NCBI GenBank assembly: GCA_019120115.1
Contig: DWVS01000349.1
Span: forward strand, 1 to 6,587
Length of the DNA: 6,587 bases
Reading direction: 5' to 3'
DNA from: Eisenbergiella intestinigallinarum
Lineage (GTDB): Bacteria; Bacillota; Clostridia; Lachnospirales; Lachnospiraceae
This document shows, one piece after another, positions 1 to 6,251 of the stretch (position 1 is the first letter of the stretch; every line of letters starts with the position of its first letter). A program made the translations under genes and the position numbers. The notes beneath the pieces were generated by a model. That model did no database searches, had not been told where the DNA came from, and saw nothing but the letters and a program-made list of their open reading frames with translations.

Positions 1-614
1 ATTTCGCAGACCTCCGGAAGCACCAGAAGCACCTTGATCTCCAGAAGGCCGTCCGGAAGCTTCACGGCGCTGAAGCTCTGCACTCTCACCCTTGAAAGCT
101 CGATGCAGTCCGAAAGGATCGCCTGAACGTCCGCATCCTGCCGGATACGCAGAGTCAGCTTTTCCACCGAGGCATTTCTGACCAGACGGGCGCTTCTGTG
201 AAAGAAAAACTGCAGCCCGAGCACCAGCAGCGTGGCGAAAACGGCGATGATGTACATGCCGCCTCCCATCGCCACGCCGATGCCCACGGTGGCCCAGAGG
301 CCCGCCGATGTGGTCAGGCCGCTGACCGTCAGCTTTCTGGTGAAAATCACGCCCGCGCCGAGAAAGCCGATGGCGGTCACGATTCCCGCCGCAATCCGGG
401 AGGGATCCAGATTCACATTCGCCCCCAGAACGTCCGTAAAACCGTATTTGCTCACCAGCATCATCAGGCAGGAGGTCAGGGCCACAATGGAGTGGGTGCG
501 GATTCCTGCCGTTTTCAGGTTATTTTCCCTCTCATAGCCGATGCAGGCTCCGCACAGGGTTGCCGCAACAATGCGAATCACCCAGATCAGTTCATTCATC
601 CAGTTGATATTCAT
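1..614 (-). CDS. MgtC/SapB family membrane protein, 3' part cut by window edge
   Basis: This is a multi-pass inner-membrane protein of the MgtC/SapB family. In the family, MgtC helps bacteria grow at low magnesium and can modulate other membrane machinery; the substrate, if any, of this homologue cannot be told. I translated 204 codons from the ATG at 614-612. Hydrophobic segments lie near residues 8-26, 42-55, 74-92, 103-118 and 120-138. Family hallmarks are visible: the CIGYERE stretch near residue 24-30, GIRTHSIVAL near 37-46, DPSRIAAGIVTAIGFLGAGVIF near 70-91, and GLTTSAGLWATVGIGVA near 99-115. After about residue 150 a soluble C-terminal domain begins (VEKLTLRIRQD), probably the ACT-like tail found in many members; it is cut by the window edge. 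The start is supported by AAGGAGG at 625-619, four bases before ATG. That ribosome site touches the lacZ stop codon, so co-transcription with lacZ is likely. Confidence 0.9.
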   Translation of the reverse strand, partial: MNINWMNELIWVIRIVAATLCGACIGYERENNLKTAGIRTHSIVALTSCLMMLVSKYGFTDVLGANVNLDPSRIAAGIVTAIGFLGAGVIFTRKLTVSGLTTSAGLWATVGIGVAMGGGMYIIAVFATLLVLGLQFFFHRSARLVRNASVEKLTLRIRQDADVQAILSDCIELSRVRVQSFSAVKLPDGLLEIKVLLVLPEVCE

Positions 615-624
615 TCTGCCTCCT

Positions 625-3600
625 TCAGCTAAAGGAATACAGCATCTCCCACTGGAATTCTTCTTCGTCAAACCGGTACTGCTCAAGAAGAGCCGGGCCG
701 CAGGAATTGGAGCCCACGCCGCTCATCTTGTAATCGGTGCATACCACCACGCATCCGGCCTTTTCCAGCTCGTAGTTATGCGCCTTTTCGGTCAGCTCCT
801 CCGGCGTGTATTCGGAAGCGTTAAAGGAGAAGGGATATTTTCCCTGCGCCATAAAGCCTCCGGCCTGCACAAAGGAACAGTTATAATGGCTTCCGTTCTC
901 CTGCGGGCGGATGTAATCCTGATGCAGCGCGCCCACCGTTGTGGAAAACAGATCCATATAGCTCGCTCTGTGCTTGTCAATATAGCTTTCATGCGGGCCG
1001 TATCCGAAATAGGACACCGGAACATCTTTCGCCTCCACCTTTTCTCCGTTCTCCGTTGTCACCGGCAGGCAGAATTTCAGGCCGAATCTGGGAAGGAACG
1101 GGAATACCGTGTCGCGTTTTCCTTCCAGAACCAGCTTCACCTGTCCCTCCGCGTTAATGCTCCATACCGCATGCAGGCGCAGGAAAGGCTGTACCACCGG
1201 AGCTGCAATGGAAAAGTCGCAGGTGATGGTCGCCACATTCTGGCGGACCTTTGCTTCCGTACGGTATACCTTCACCGTGCTTCTGTCATACCCCGCCTTC
1301 CGCCATTCCAGAACGATGTTCCTGTCGTTGTCCGTGGGCGCCCGCCAGACGTTCCATTCCACAGGAGCGGTGATGCAGGCTTCCCCGTTCTTTTCCATAC
1401 GGATGAAATTTCCCTCCTTTTTGCCGAACTCGTAATGGAAATTTTCTCCTGACGAACCTGACACGCAGAACGCGTACGGAGTTTCCGTAAGCGTCACGCT
1501 GCCCTTTTCGGCTGCAGGAAGCTTTTCAAAGGGAAGTTCCTTATCCTTCGGCTCGGAGAGCGCGATCTGATCAAATCCCATCACATGGCCGGTCTGGGTC
1601 AGCTTATCCTTCGATGCCTGGTAATAAGTGAGCAGAAGGAAGCAGTCCTCCTCCTTCTTTCCGGGCAGGTCGATCTGAATATCCCCGCAGCCATGGGGCG
1701 CAATGTCCAGAACGTCAACGGAGCCTTCGGAAAGCAGTTCTCCCGCCTTTTTGATCTCATACTGAAGCCGGACATAGCCGTTCAGGTTTCTGAAATCCAG
1801 CATATTGTGCAGACGCACGATTCCCTTTTTCCGGTCGATCAGCTCGGCACGCACCGGACGGATGCAGTTTTTCCACTCATACAGCCCCTCATGGGGTCTT
1901 CGGTCCGGGAACACCAGGCCGTCCATGCAGAAATTTCCGTCATGAGGATACTCTCCCGCGTCTCCGCCGTAGTGGTACATCTCCCGGCCATCCTCCGCTC
2001 TTCCCTCATAGGTGGCGTGGTCGCACCACTCCCAGACAAAGCCGCCGCAGAAGCCGTCGTATTTGTAGATCTGCTGCATGTAATCCTCGATATCTCCGGG
2101 GCCGTTTCCCATGGCGTGTACGAACTCGCACTGGATGAACGGCTTTTTCTCGCCGGGCGAAGCAAAATATTCGTCAATCTGCTGTGTGGAAGCATACATG
2201 TGGCTCTCCACATCCAGCATGGATTCATCCTTCACATGTCCTTCCGGCTGGAAATGGCAGCTCTCGTAATGCACCAGCCTGGTGGGATCATACTGTTTCA
2301 CCCAGCGGCCCGCTTCCTCGATGTTGGTGCCCATGCCGGACTCATTGCCCAGAGACCAGAAAATGACACAGCACTGGTTCTTATCCCGGATCACGTTGCG
2401 CCGGCTGCGGTCAATCACAGCCTCTCTGTAAGCAGGATCTTCCGCGAGCTGACTGAAGGTTTTCTCCGTACCGCCTCCGTACTGATCCTGCACGCCATGG
2501 GATTCCAGATCCGCCTCCGCGATCACATAAAAACCGTATTCGCTGCACAGCTCCGGGAACCAGGGCGCATTGGGATAATGGCTGGTACGGATGGCGTTGA
2601 TATTCGCCTCCTTCATGATGCGCAGGTCGAACATGGCGTCCACCCTCGAAACCACAGCTCCGGTAAACGGGCTGCTGTCATGACGGTTGACACCCTTGAA
2701 TTTCACGGGCTTTTCATTGATCAGCACCACGCCGTTTCGAATGGAGATGGTACGGATTCCCACCTTCTGGCAGATCGTTTCCTCCGGCGTGCTGATTTTC
2801 ACCGTATAAAGATAAGGCTCCTCCGCGTTCCACAGAACCGGATGCTCCACGGTAAAGGAAACCGTTCCGTCCGTGCCCGGCGCCTGCTGTGCAAGCAGCG
2901 TTTCCCCGTCATACAGGGAGCATTCCACCTGCGGCGCTCCCACCGCATCCAGCCGGATCCGGACCTGCGCGCTGTCCTTTTCAAAATCCACAGGCGTGGT
3001 CACCGTGTAATCCTGCACCCTCTCCTTCGGGCGCAGGAGCAGATGCACATCCCGGAAAATGCCGGACATGCGGAATTTATCCTGATCCTCCAGATAGCTT
3101 CCATCACACCATTTCAGCACCAGGACGGCCAGACGGTTTCTTCCTGTCTTCGTCTTTCCCGTGATGTTGAACTCGCTGGGGCTGTGGGAAACCTGGCTGT
3201 AGCCCACGAATTTTCCGTTCACCCACACATAAAAGCAGGAATCCACTCCTTCGAAATAGAGGAACTGCTCCTTCTTCGTCTCATTTTTATCCAGATCAAA
3301 ATCCTTGATATAGGCTCCGCAGGGATTGTTGTCCGGCACATAGGGCGGATCACAGGGAAAGGGATAACGGGTATTGGTGTAATGCTTCTGATCAAAGCCC
3401 GCCATCTGCCAGCAGGAAGGTACCTCCAGCCTGCCGAAGCTCTCCTCATCAAAATCCTTTTTGTAAAATTCCGGAACATCCTCGATGCAGGGAAAATATC
3501 CGAACCTCCAGTCCACGCTGGAAAGGAGCCTCCCCGTCTCCTTTTCCTGTCCGTCGAGAGGCACATACCAGCATCTCGTTTCCTCACATCCCACATGCAG

Positions 3601-3636
3601 GATTTCCGGGTTCTCATAGTATTTTTCCAGAATCAT
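625..3636 (-). CDS. lacZ: LacZ-type beta-galactosidase, glycoside hydrolase family 2
   Basis: This is a cytoplasmic enzyme of 1003 residues (E. coli LacZ has about 1024) that hydrolyses terminal beta-galactosides such as lactose with retention of configuration. There is no signal peptide. Domain order matches LacZ: sugar-binding jelly roll about 35-205, Ig-like domain about 207-295, TIM barrel about 297-590, second Ig-like domain about 600-695, and the large C-terminal beta-sandwich about 725-1000. Motifs seen are GVNRHD (315-320), IRTSHYPN (349-356), EADLESHG (374-381), WSLGNESG (427-434, acid/base Glu432 by homology), IQCEFVHAMGN (501-511, nucleophile Glu504) and WRAPTDND (764-771). All catalytic positions are present and the frame is intact. 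The start at 3636 is forced to this region by an in-frame TAA three codons upstream; the only purine-rich site is GGGGG about 13 bases upstream, so initiation may be weak. mgtC follows 10 bp downstream. Preference for lactose over other beta-galactosides is not shown by sequence. Confidence 0.96.
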   Translation of the reverse strand: MILEKYYENPEILHVGCEETRCWYVPLDGQEKETGRLLSSVDWRFGYFPCIEDVPEFYKKDFDEESFGRLEVPSCWQMAGFDQKHYTNTRYPFPCDPPYVPDNNPCGAYIKDFDLDKNETKKEQFLYFEGVDSCFYVWVNGKFVGYSQVSHSPSEFNITGKTKTGRNRLAVLVLKWCDGSYLEDQDKFRMSGIFRDVHLLLRPKERVQDYTVTTPVDFEKDSAQVRIRLDAVGAPQVECSLYDGETLLAQQAPGTDGTVSFTVEHPVLWNAEEPYLYTVKISTPEETICQKVGIRTISIRNGVVLINEKPVKFKGVNRHDSSPFTGAVVSRVDAMFDLRIMKEANINAIRTSHYPNAPWFPELCSEYGFYVIAEADLESHGVQDQYGGGTEKTFSQLAEDPAYREAVIDRSRRNVIRDKNQCCVIFWSLGNESGMGTNIEEAGRWVKQYDPTRLVHYESCHFQPEGHVKDESMLDVESHMYASTQQIDEYFASPGEKKPFIQCEFVHAMGNGPGDIEDYMQQIYKYDGFCGGFVWEWCDHATYEGRAEDGREMYHYGGDAGEYPHDGNFCMDGLVFPDRRPHEGLYEWKNCIRPVRAELIDRKKGIVRLHNMLDFRNLNGYVRLQYEIKKAGELLSEGSVDVLDIAPHGCGDIQIDLPGKKEEDCFLLLTYYQASKDKLTQTGHVMGFDQIALSEPKDKELPFEKLPAAEKGSVTLTETPYAFCVSGSSGENFHYEFGKKEGNFIRMEKNGEACITAPVEWNVWRAPTDNDRNIVLEWRKAGYDRSTVKVYRTEAKVRQNVATITCDFSIAAPVVQPFLRLHAVWSINAEGQVKLVLEGKRDTVFPFLPRFGLKFCLPVTTENGEKVEAKDVPVSYFGYGPHESYIDKHRASYMDLFSTTVGALHQDYIRPQENGSHYNCSFVQAGGFMAQGKYPFSFNASEYTPEELTEKAHNYELEKAGCVVVCTDYKMSGVGSNSCGPALLEQYRFDEEEFQWEMLYSFS

Positions 3637-3662
3637 ACGCGTTTATAAACCCCCGTTCTACT

Positions 3663-3684
3663 GTATTTCAGCGGTATTTCCGCT
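3663..3684. repeat. 11-bp spaced direct repeat and small hairpin in the lacZ leader
   Basis: GTATTTC occurs at 3663-3669 and again at 3674-3680, exactly 11 bp apart, about one helical turn; the match extends to GTATTTCnGC. The second copy forms the loop region of an inverted repeat, AGCGG-TATTT-CCGCT (3670-3684, stem 5, loop 5). It lies just downstream of the predicted lacZ start, a usual place for a repressor site or an RNA hairpin. A binding protein cannot be named. Confidence 0.35.
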
Positions 3685-3702
3685 CTGATTGTGATACTGT
3701 AA

Positions 3703-3731
3703 ATTATAATGAAAATATGATACACTTACAA
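3703..3731 (-). promoter_or_regulatory. Predicted sigma-A promoter of lacZ
   Basis: On the minus strand, TTGTAA (3731-3726, 4 of 6 to the -35 consensus) is followed by a 17-bp spacer and a perfect TATAAT (3708-3703). Predicted transcription would start near 3696, giving a leader of about 60 nt before the lacZ ATG at 3636. The -10 lies inside the palindrome ATTATAAT (3703-3710), so a TATAAT also exists on the plus strand (3705-3710). That plus-strand copy has no recognisable -35 at the right distance. Confidence 0.6.
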
Positions 3732-3754
3732 GCAGAATCAGAAAAAGAAAACGG

Positions 3755-3768
3755 AAAAAACGCTTTCA
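3755..3768 (-). promoter_or_regulatory. Cre-like catabolite control site (CcpA/LacI-family operator candidate)
   Basis: Read on the minus strand this is TGAAAGCGTTTTTT, which fits the Firmicute cre consensus TGWAARCGYTWNCW at all but the C near its end. Its centre is about 65 bp upstream of the predicted lacZ start, and it also lies a few bases before the ribosome site of the divergent methyltransferase gene. A position upstream of the -35 fits activation, or an operator for another LacI-family protein, better than simple promoter blocking for lacZ; for the plus-strand gene it could act as a roadblock. Confidence 0.4.
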
Positions 3769-3771
3769 ACT

Positions 3772-3776
3772 GGAGG
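3772..3776 (+). promoter_or_regulatory. Ribosome binding site of the rRNA methyltransferase gene
   Basis: GGAGG ends five bases before the ATG at 3782. It fixes this start, which also gives the expected PUA-domain N-terminus. Confidence 0.85.
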
Positions 3777-3781
3777 TAAGC

Positions 3782-5002
3782 ATGCAGAATACACTCTATA
3801 CCATAACCGGAACCGTCACTCTGAAAAAGGGCGCAGGCCGCTCTCTGAAAGCGGGCGGCATGTGGGTTTATGACAATGAAATTTCTTCTATGGATGAAAA
3901 TGTGCAGGACGGCGGCCTGGTCCATGTGCTGGACTTCGACGGCTTCTTTCTGGGAACAGGCTTCATCAACCGGCGCTCCAAAATCACGGTGCGTCTGCTT
4001 GCCCGCAGGAAGGATACGGTGATCGACGATGCTTTCTGGGAAAAACGGGTAAGAGATGCCTGGGGATACCGGAAGCAGACGGTGGATACGGGAAGCTGCC
4101 GGATCATCTTCGGAGAAGCGGACTGGTTCCCCGGCCTGGTGGTGGACAAGTTTTCCGACGTGCTGGTGGTGGAATCCCTGGCGCTCGGCATCGACCGCTT
4201 CAAGCCTCTGATCCTGGATATTCTGCGCCGGGTGCTTGCTGAGGACGGCATTCCGGTACGCGGCGTCTACGAACGGAGCGACGCCAAGGTCCGCCTCCAG
4301 GAAGGCATGGAACGCTTCAAGGGCTTTCTTTCGGACCCCTTCGATACCCGCGTACAGATCGAAGAAAACGGCGTGAAATATCTGGTTGACGTGCAGGACG
4401 GCCAAAAAACCGGATTTTTCCTGGATCAGAAAAACAACCGGGCCGCCATCCATCCGATCTGCGCCGGGAAACGGGTGCTGGACTGCTTCACCCATACCGG
4501 CTCCTTTGCACTGAACGCCGGAAAAGCCGGGGCAGCGGAGGTTCTCGGCGTGGACGCTTCCCAGACCGGCATCGACATGGCGGAGGAGAACGCCCGCCTG
4601 AACGGCCTGCAGGACCGGGTGCACTTCACCTGCGCGGATGTCTTCGACCTGCTTCCCCGCCTGGAAGCCGAAGGGGAGCGCTACGGCGTGGTCATTCTGG
4701 ACCCTCCCGCCTTCACCAAATCCCGCAATTCCATCAAAAACGCGGTGAAGGGCTACCGGGAGATCAATCTGCGCGGCCTGAAGCTGGTGGAGGACGGAGG
4801 CTTTCTCGTCACCTGCTCCTGCTCCCATTTCATGGACCCGGAGCTTTTCGCCAAAACCATCCGGGAAGCGGCCCACGGCGCCCACAAACGTCTCCGCCAG
4901 GTCTATTTCGGCACCCAGTGCTGCGACCACCCCATTCTCTGGGCGGCGGACGAGTCCTATTATCTGAAGTTTTATATTTTTCAGGTGAGGGAGGAAATTT
5001 AG
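3782..5002 (+). CDS. rlmI: RlmI-like 23S rRNA (cytosine-C5)-methyltransferase
   Basis: This is a cytoplasmic SAM-dependent RNA methyltransferase of 406 residues (E. coli RlmI, which makes m5C1962 in 23S rRNA, has about 396). Residues about 7-78 form the N-terminal PUA RNA-binding domain (KKGAGRSLKAGGMWVYDNEI). The middle domain carries YERSD (163-167), EGM (174-176) and VDVQDGQKTGFFLDQ (202-216), typical of the RlmI/YccW group. The Rossmann methyltransferase domain shows motif I VLDCFTHTGSFALNAG (232-247), acidic VDAS (257-260), motif IV ILDPPAF (305-311), and motif VI TCSCSHFM (344-351) with cysteines suited to C5 methylation. Nothing is missing or broken. It is transcribed away from lacZ and towards the accessory block, and looks monocistronic. 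No good -35 is seen upstream, although a TATAAT lies at 3705-3710. The enzyme class is sure; the exact target base is inferred from homology. Confidence 0.93.
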   Translation: MQNTLYTITGTVTLKKGAGRSLKAGGMWVYDNEISSMDENVQDGGLVHVLDFDGFFLGTGFINRRSKITVRLLARRKDTVIDDAFWEKRVRDAWGYRKQTVDTGSCRIIFGEADWFPGLVVDKFSDVLVVESLALGIDRFKPLILDILRRVLAEDGIPVRGVYERSDAKVRLQEGMERFKGFLSDPFDTRVQIEENGVKYLVDVQDGQKTGFFLDQKNNRAAIHPICAGKRVLDCFTHTGSFALNAGKAGAAEVLGVDASQTGIDMAEENARLNGLQDRVHFTCADVFDLLPRLEAEGERYGVVILDPPAFTKSRNSIKNAVKGYREINLRGLKLVEDGGFLVTCSCSHFMDPELFAKTIREAAHGAHKRLRQVYFGTQCCDHPILWAADESYYLKFYIFQVREEI

Positions 5003-5082
5003 AAGGACAGGAACAGAGCACTGGACTATATAGAGATTCTTCGGGACAAAATCAAGTTGTGCAAATCTCAGACTAAACGCCA

Positions 5083-5133
5083 AAAATCGCCGCCGCTGTT
5101 TACTTGTATCATGTTGGCAACGACGGCGATTTT
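5083..5133. terminator. Imperfect bidirectional terminator-like hairpin
   Basis: AAAATCGCCGCCG (5083-5095) pairs with CGACGGCGATTTT (5121-5133): 12 of 13 positions pair, with one C-A mismatch and a 25-nt loop that can add a few pairs. The arms end in T-runs on both strands (TTTTC on plus, TTTTTGG on minus). It lies in the 168-bp gap between convergent genes, 80 bp after the methyltransferase stop and 38 bp after the DUF1016 stop, so a shared terminator is the simplest reading. The loop is longer, and the T-tracts shorter, than in a textbook terminator. The rest of 5003-5170 shows no supported gene. Confidence 0.45.
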
Positions 5134-5626
5134 CTTCACCATCCTCTTGTTATACGCTTGAATTGCAGCTTCATTTGTCTTCGCCTCCTGTTTCTTCTTC
5201 AATCCACTCTTGCAACTTTTTTTGTAGCAATTTCTTATCCGGAAGATAAAGGCTATACTCCGATGCAAAAATATTGCTGTTCTCCGGCAGAGTCATTCGA
5301 ACAATGGCATCATTTTTCTCCTTACAGAGCAAAATTCCGATGGTCGGATTCTCATCCGGAAGCTTTTGATATCTATCATAGTAATTGACATACATCTGCA
5401 TCTGCCCCAAATCCTGATGTGTCAGTTTGTCAATTTTCAAATCAATCAGCACATAGCAGCGCAATAACCTATTATAGAAGACAAGGTCCACATAGAAGTT
5501 TTCTTCATCGTAAGTGAATCGCTTCTGACGAGCCTCAAACAGATAGCCTTTGCCCAGCTCCAGCAGAAATTTTTGCAGTTTGTCTATGATTGCCGATTCA
5601 ATAGCGTAAAGGGAATGGGCTCATCA

Positions 5627-5653
5627 AAAATCCGAAACACTGCTTCGGATTTT
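5627..5653. repeat. Palindrome A inside the DUF1016 pseudogene
   Basis: AAAATCCGAA (5627-5636), a 7-nt loop, and TTCGGATTTT (5644-5653) make a perfect 10-bp inverted repeat. It encodes KSEAVFRIF on the minus strand and is the partner of the palindrome at 5662-5690, eight bases away. It lies about 25 bp from the inferred deletion junction. Confidence 0.85.
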
Positions 5654-5661
5654 CCTTCGGT

Positions 5662-5690
5662 GAATTTCCGAAATGCAGCTTCGGAAATTC
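5662..5690. repeat. Palindrome B inside the DUF1016 pseudogene
   Basis: GAATTTCCGAA (5662-5672), a 7-nt loop, and TTCGGAAATTC (5680-5690) make a perfect 11-bp inverted repeat with the same core, TCCGAA-N7-TTCGGA, as palindrome A. On the minus strand it encodes ISEAAFRKF, a near copy of the peptide from palindrome A, so the two form a tandem repeat at both DNA and protein level. Confidence 0.85.
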
Positions 5691-5953
5691 GCTCCTGATA
5701 GCACAGGTAAAATTTTCTTGCATTTTCAAGCGTATCTACAGAAAATCCTTTCCCAAACTCCGCATTCAATTTGTTCGAGAGCGTCTGAATGACCTTTTTC
5801 CCATACCCGGCTCGGTGTTCGCCCGACTGCTGTTCTTCCACGATCCAGCGTCCAAGCGCATAATAGGTCATGAGCTGCACGAGGTTTATCTGACTCGCGG
5901 CAATTCTTCTGGCATATTGAATCAATGCGATAGAATTGCGATACCTCCCAACA

Positions 5954-6220
5954 TTACTCTGCGTCTTTTGGAACAGGATTATCAGGTAAAATCTCCATAA
6001 TATCCTCAATCCCACATCCGAGTTTGAAACAGAACCGCTCCAACACTTCGACGGTTGTGTTTTCACCTTTTTCAAGTTTGTTTAATGTAGAATAGCTGAT
6101 ACCCACAAACTCACGAAAGTCCTTCTTTCTCATATCCAGATCAATGAGCATTTTAAATAATTTTTTGTAAGATACTGCCCTTTTTCCACCTCTTCTTAAG
6201 CTGACTGTACGGACTGGCAT
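5954..6220 (-). CDS. Small XRE/Cro-C1-type transcriptional regulator
   Basis: This is a predicted DNA-binding protein of 88 residues. The helix-turn-helix lies at about residues 31-52 (RKKDFREFVGISYSTLNKLEKG), followed by the second conserved helix pair VEVLERFCFKLGCGIEDIMEIL (57-78). This is the short Cro/C1 group common in Firmicutes, often encoded by mobile or defence-linked loci. The ATG at 6220 follows AAAGGA at 6228-6223, so spacing is very short. Homologues usually begin just before the AVSYKKL stretch (residues 15-21), so the basic first 14 residues are an extension or a sign that the 5' end has been altered; no alternative in-frame ATG, GTG or TTG lies near that point. The stop overlaps an ATG (TAATG) of the decayed DUF1016 gene, suggesting the pair was once translationally coupled. 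purM ends 31 bp upstream on the same strand with no terminator between, so expression may come by read-through. Its target is unknown; self-regulation is likely by analogy only. Confidence 0.8.
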   Translation of the reverse strand: MPVRTVSLRRGGKRAVSYKKLFKMLIDLDMRKKDFREFVGISYSTLNKLEKGENTTVEVLERFCFKLGCGIEDIMEILPDNPVPKDAE

Positions 6221-6251
6221 TTTCCTTTATTTAGCATATCATATTTTCCAG

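Larger units (their letters stand above)
5171..5953 (-). pseudogene. Broken DUF1016/YhcG-type PD-(D/E)XK nuclease gene (internal deletion with frameshift)
   Basis: Two pieces of one family are in different frames. The upstream piece (about 5953-5602) is the DUF1016 N-terminal domain: SQINLVQLMTYYALGRWIVE, then HRAGYGKKVIQTLSNKL and FGKGFSVDTLENARKFYL. It ends with PFTL and meets TAG at 5586-5584. The downstream piece (about 5605-5171) is the nuclease domain: AIIDKLQKFLLELGKG, FYVDLVFYNRLLRCYVLIDLK with its Asp and Asp-Leu-Lys catalytic signature, HQDLGQMQMYVNYYDRY, and the usual ASEYSLYLP tail. Intact members have about 340-380 residues; here about 265 are recognisable, and about 100 between the domains are gone (the SWSHY-containing part). 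The 5' end is also unclear: an ATG overlapping the XRE stop (TAATG, 5954-5952) is in a different frame from the N-terminal domain, and no well-placed start exists in the correct frame. The family is often seen near restriction-modification and other defence genes; its function is poorly known. A functional product is unlikely, though a nuclease-only fragment starting at GTG 5491 is open. Confidence 0.82.

Noticed and set aside
198..632. Plus-strand open frames over the MgtC-family gene
   Set aside because: They are shadows of the minus-strand gene, which has five hydrophobic segments, family motifs and a good ribosome site.
541..1452. 303-codon open frame on the plus strand
   Set aside because: Antisense to the lacZ 3' end and mgtC 5' end; no ribosome site or domain.
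1585..3648. 687-codon open frame on the plus strand
   Set aside because: It lies wholly antisense to lacZ, whose catalytic motifs and domains are unmistakable; the antisense protein has no recognisable domain and comes from the codon bias of the real gene.
3637..3650. Short palindromes ACGCGT and GTTTATAAAC next to the lacZ start
   Set aside because: Each is short and stands alone; no paired copy or known site, so not called as operators.
3711..3722. GAAAATATGATA occurs here and again on the minus strand just after purM (around 6246-6235)
   Set aside because: A short AT-rich 12-mer in two spacers; most likely chance or promoter-like composition, with no other shared sequence around it.
3704..5083. 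459-codon open frame on the minus strand
   Set aside because: Antisense to the RlmI-like gene and running across the promoter region of the lacZ/rlmI spacer; no family features seen.
5068..5268. 66-codon minus-strand frame overlapping the nuclease fragment end and the hairpin
   Set aside because: It starts inside the DUF1016 nuclease coding region in another frame, has no ribosome site, and I recognise no family in it.
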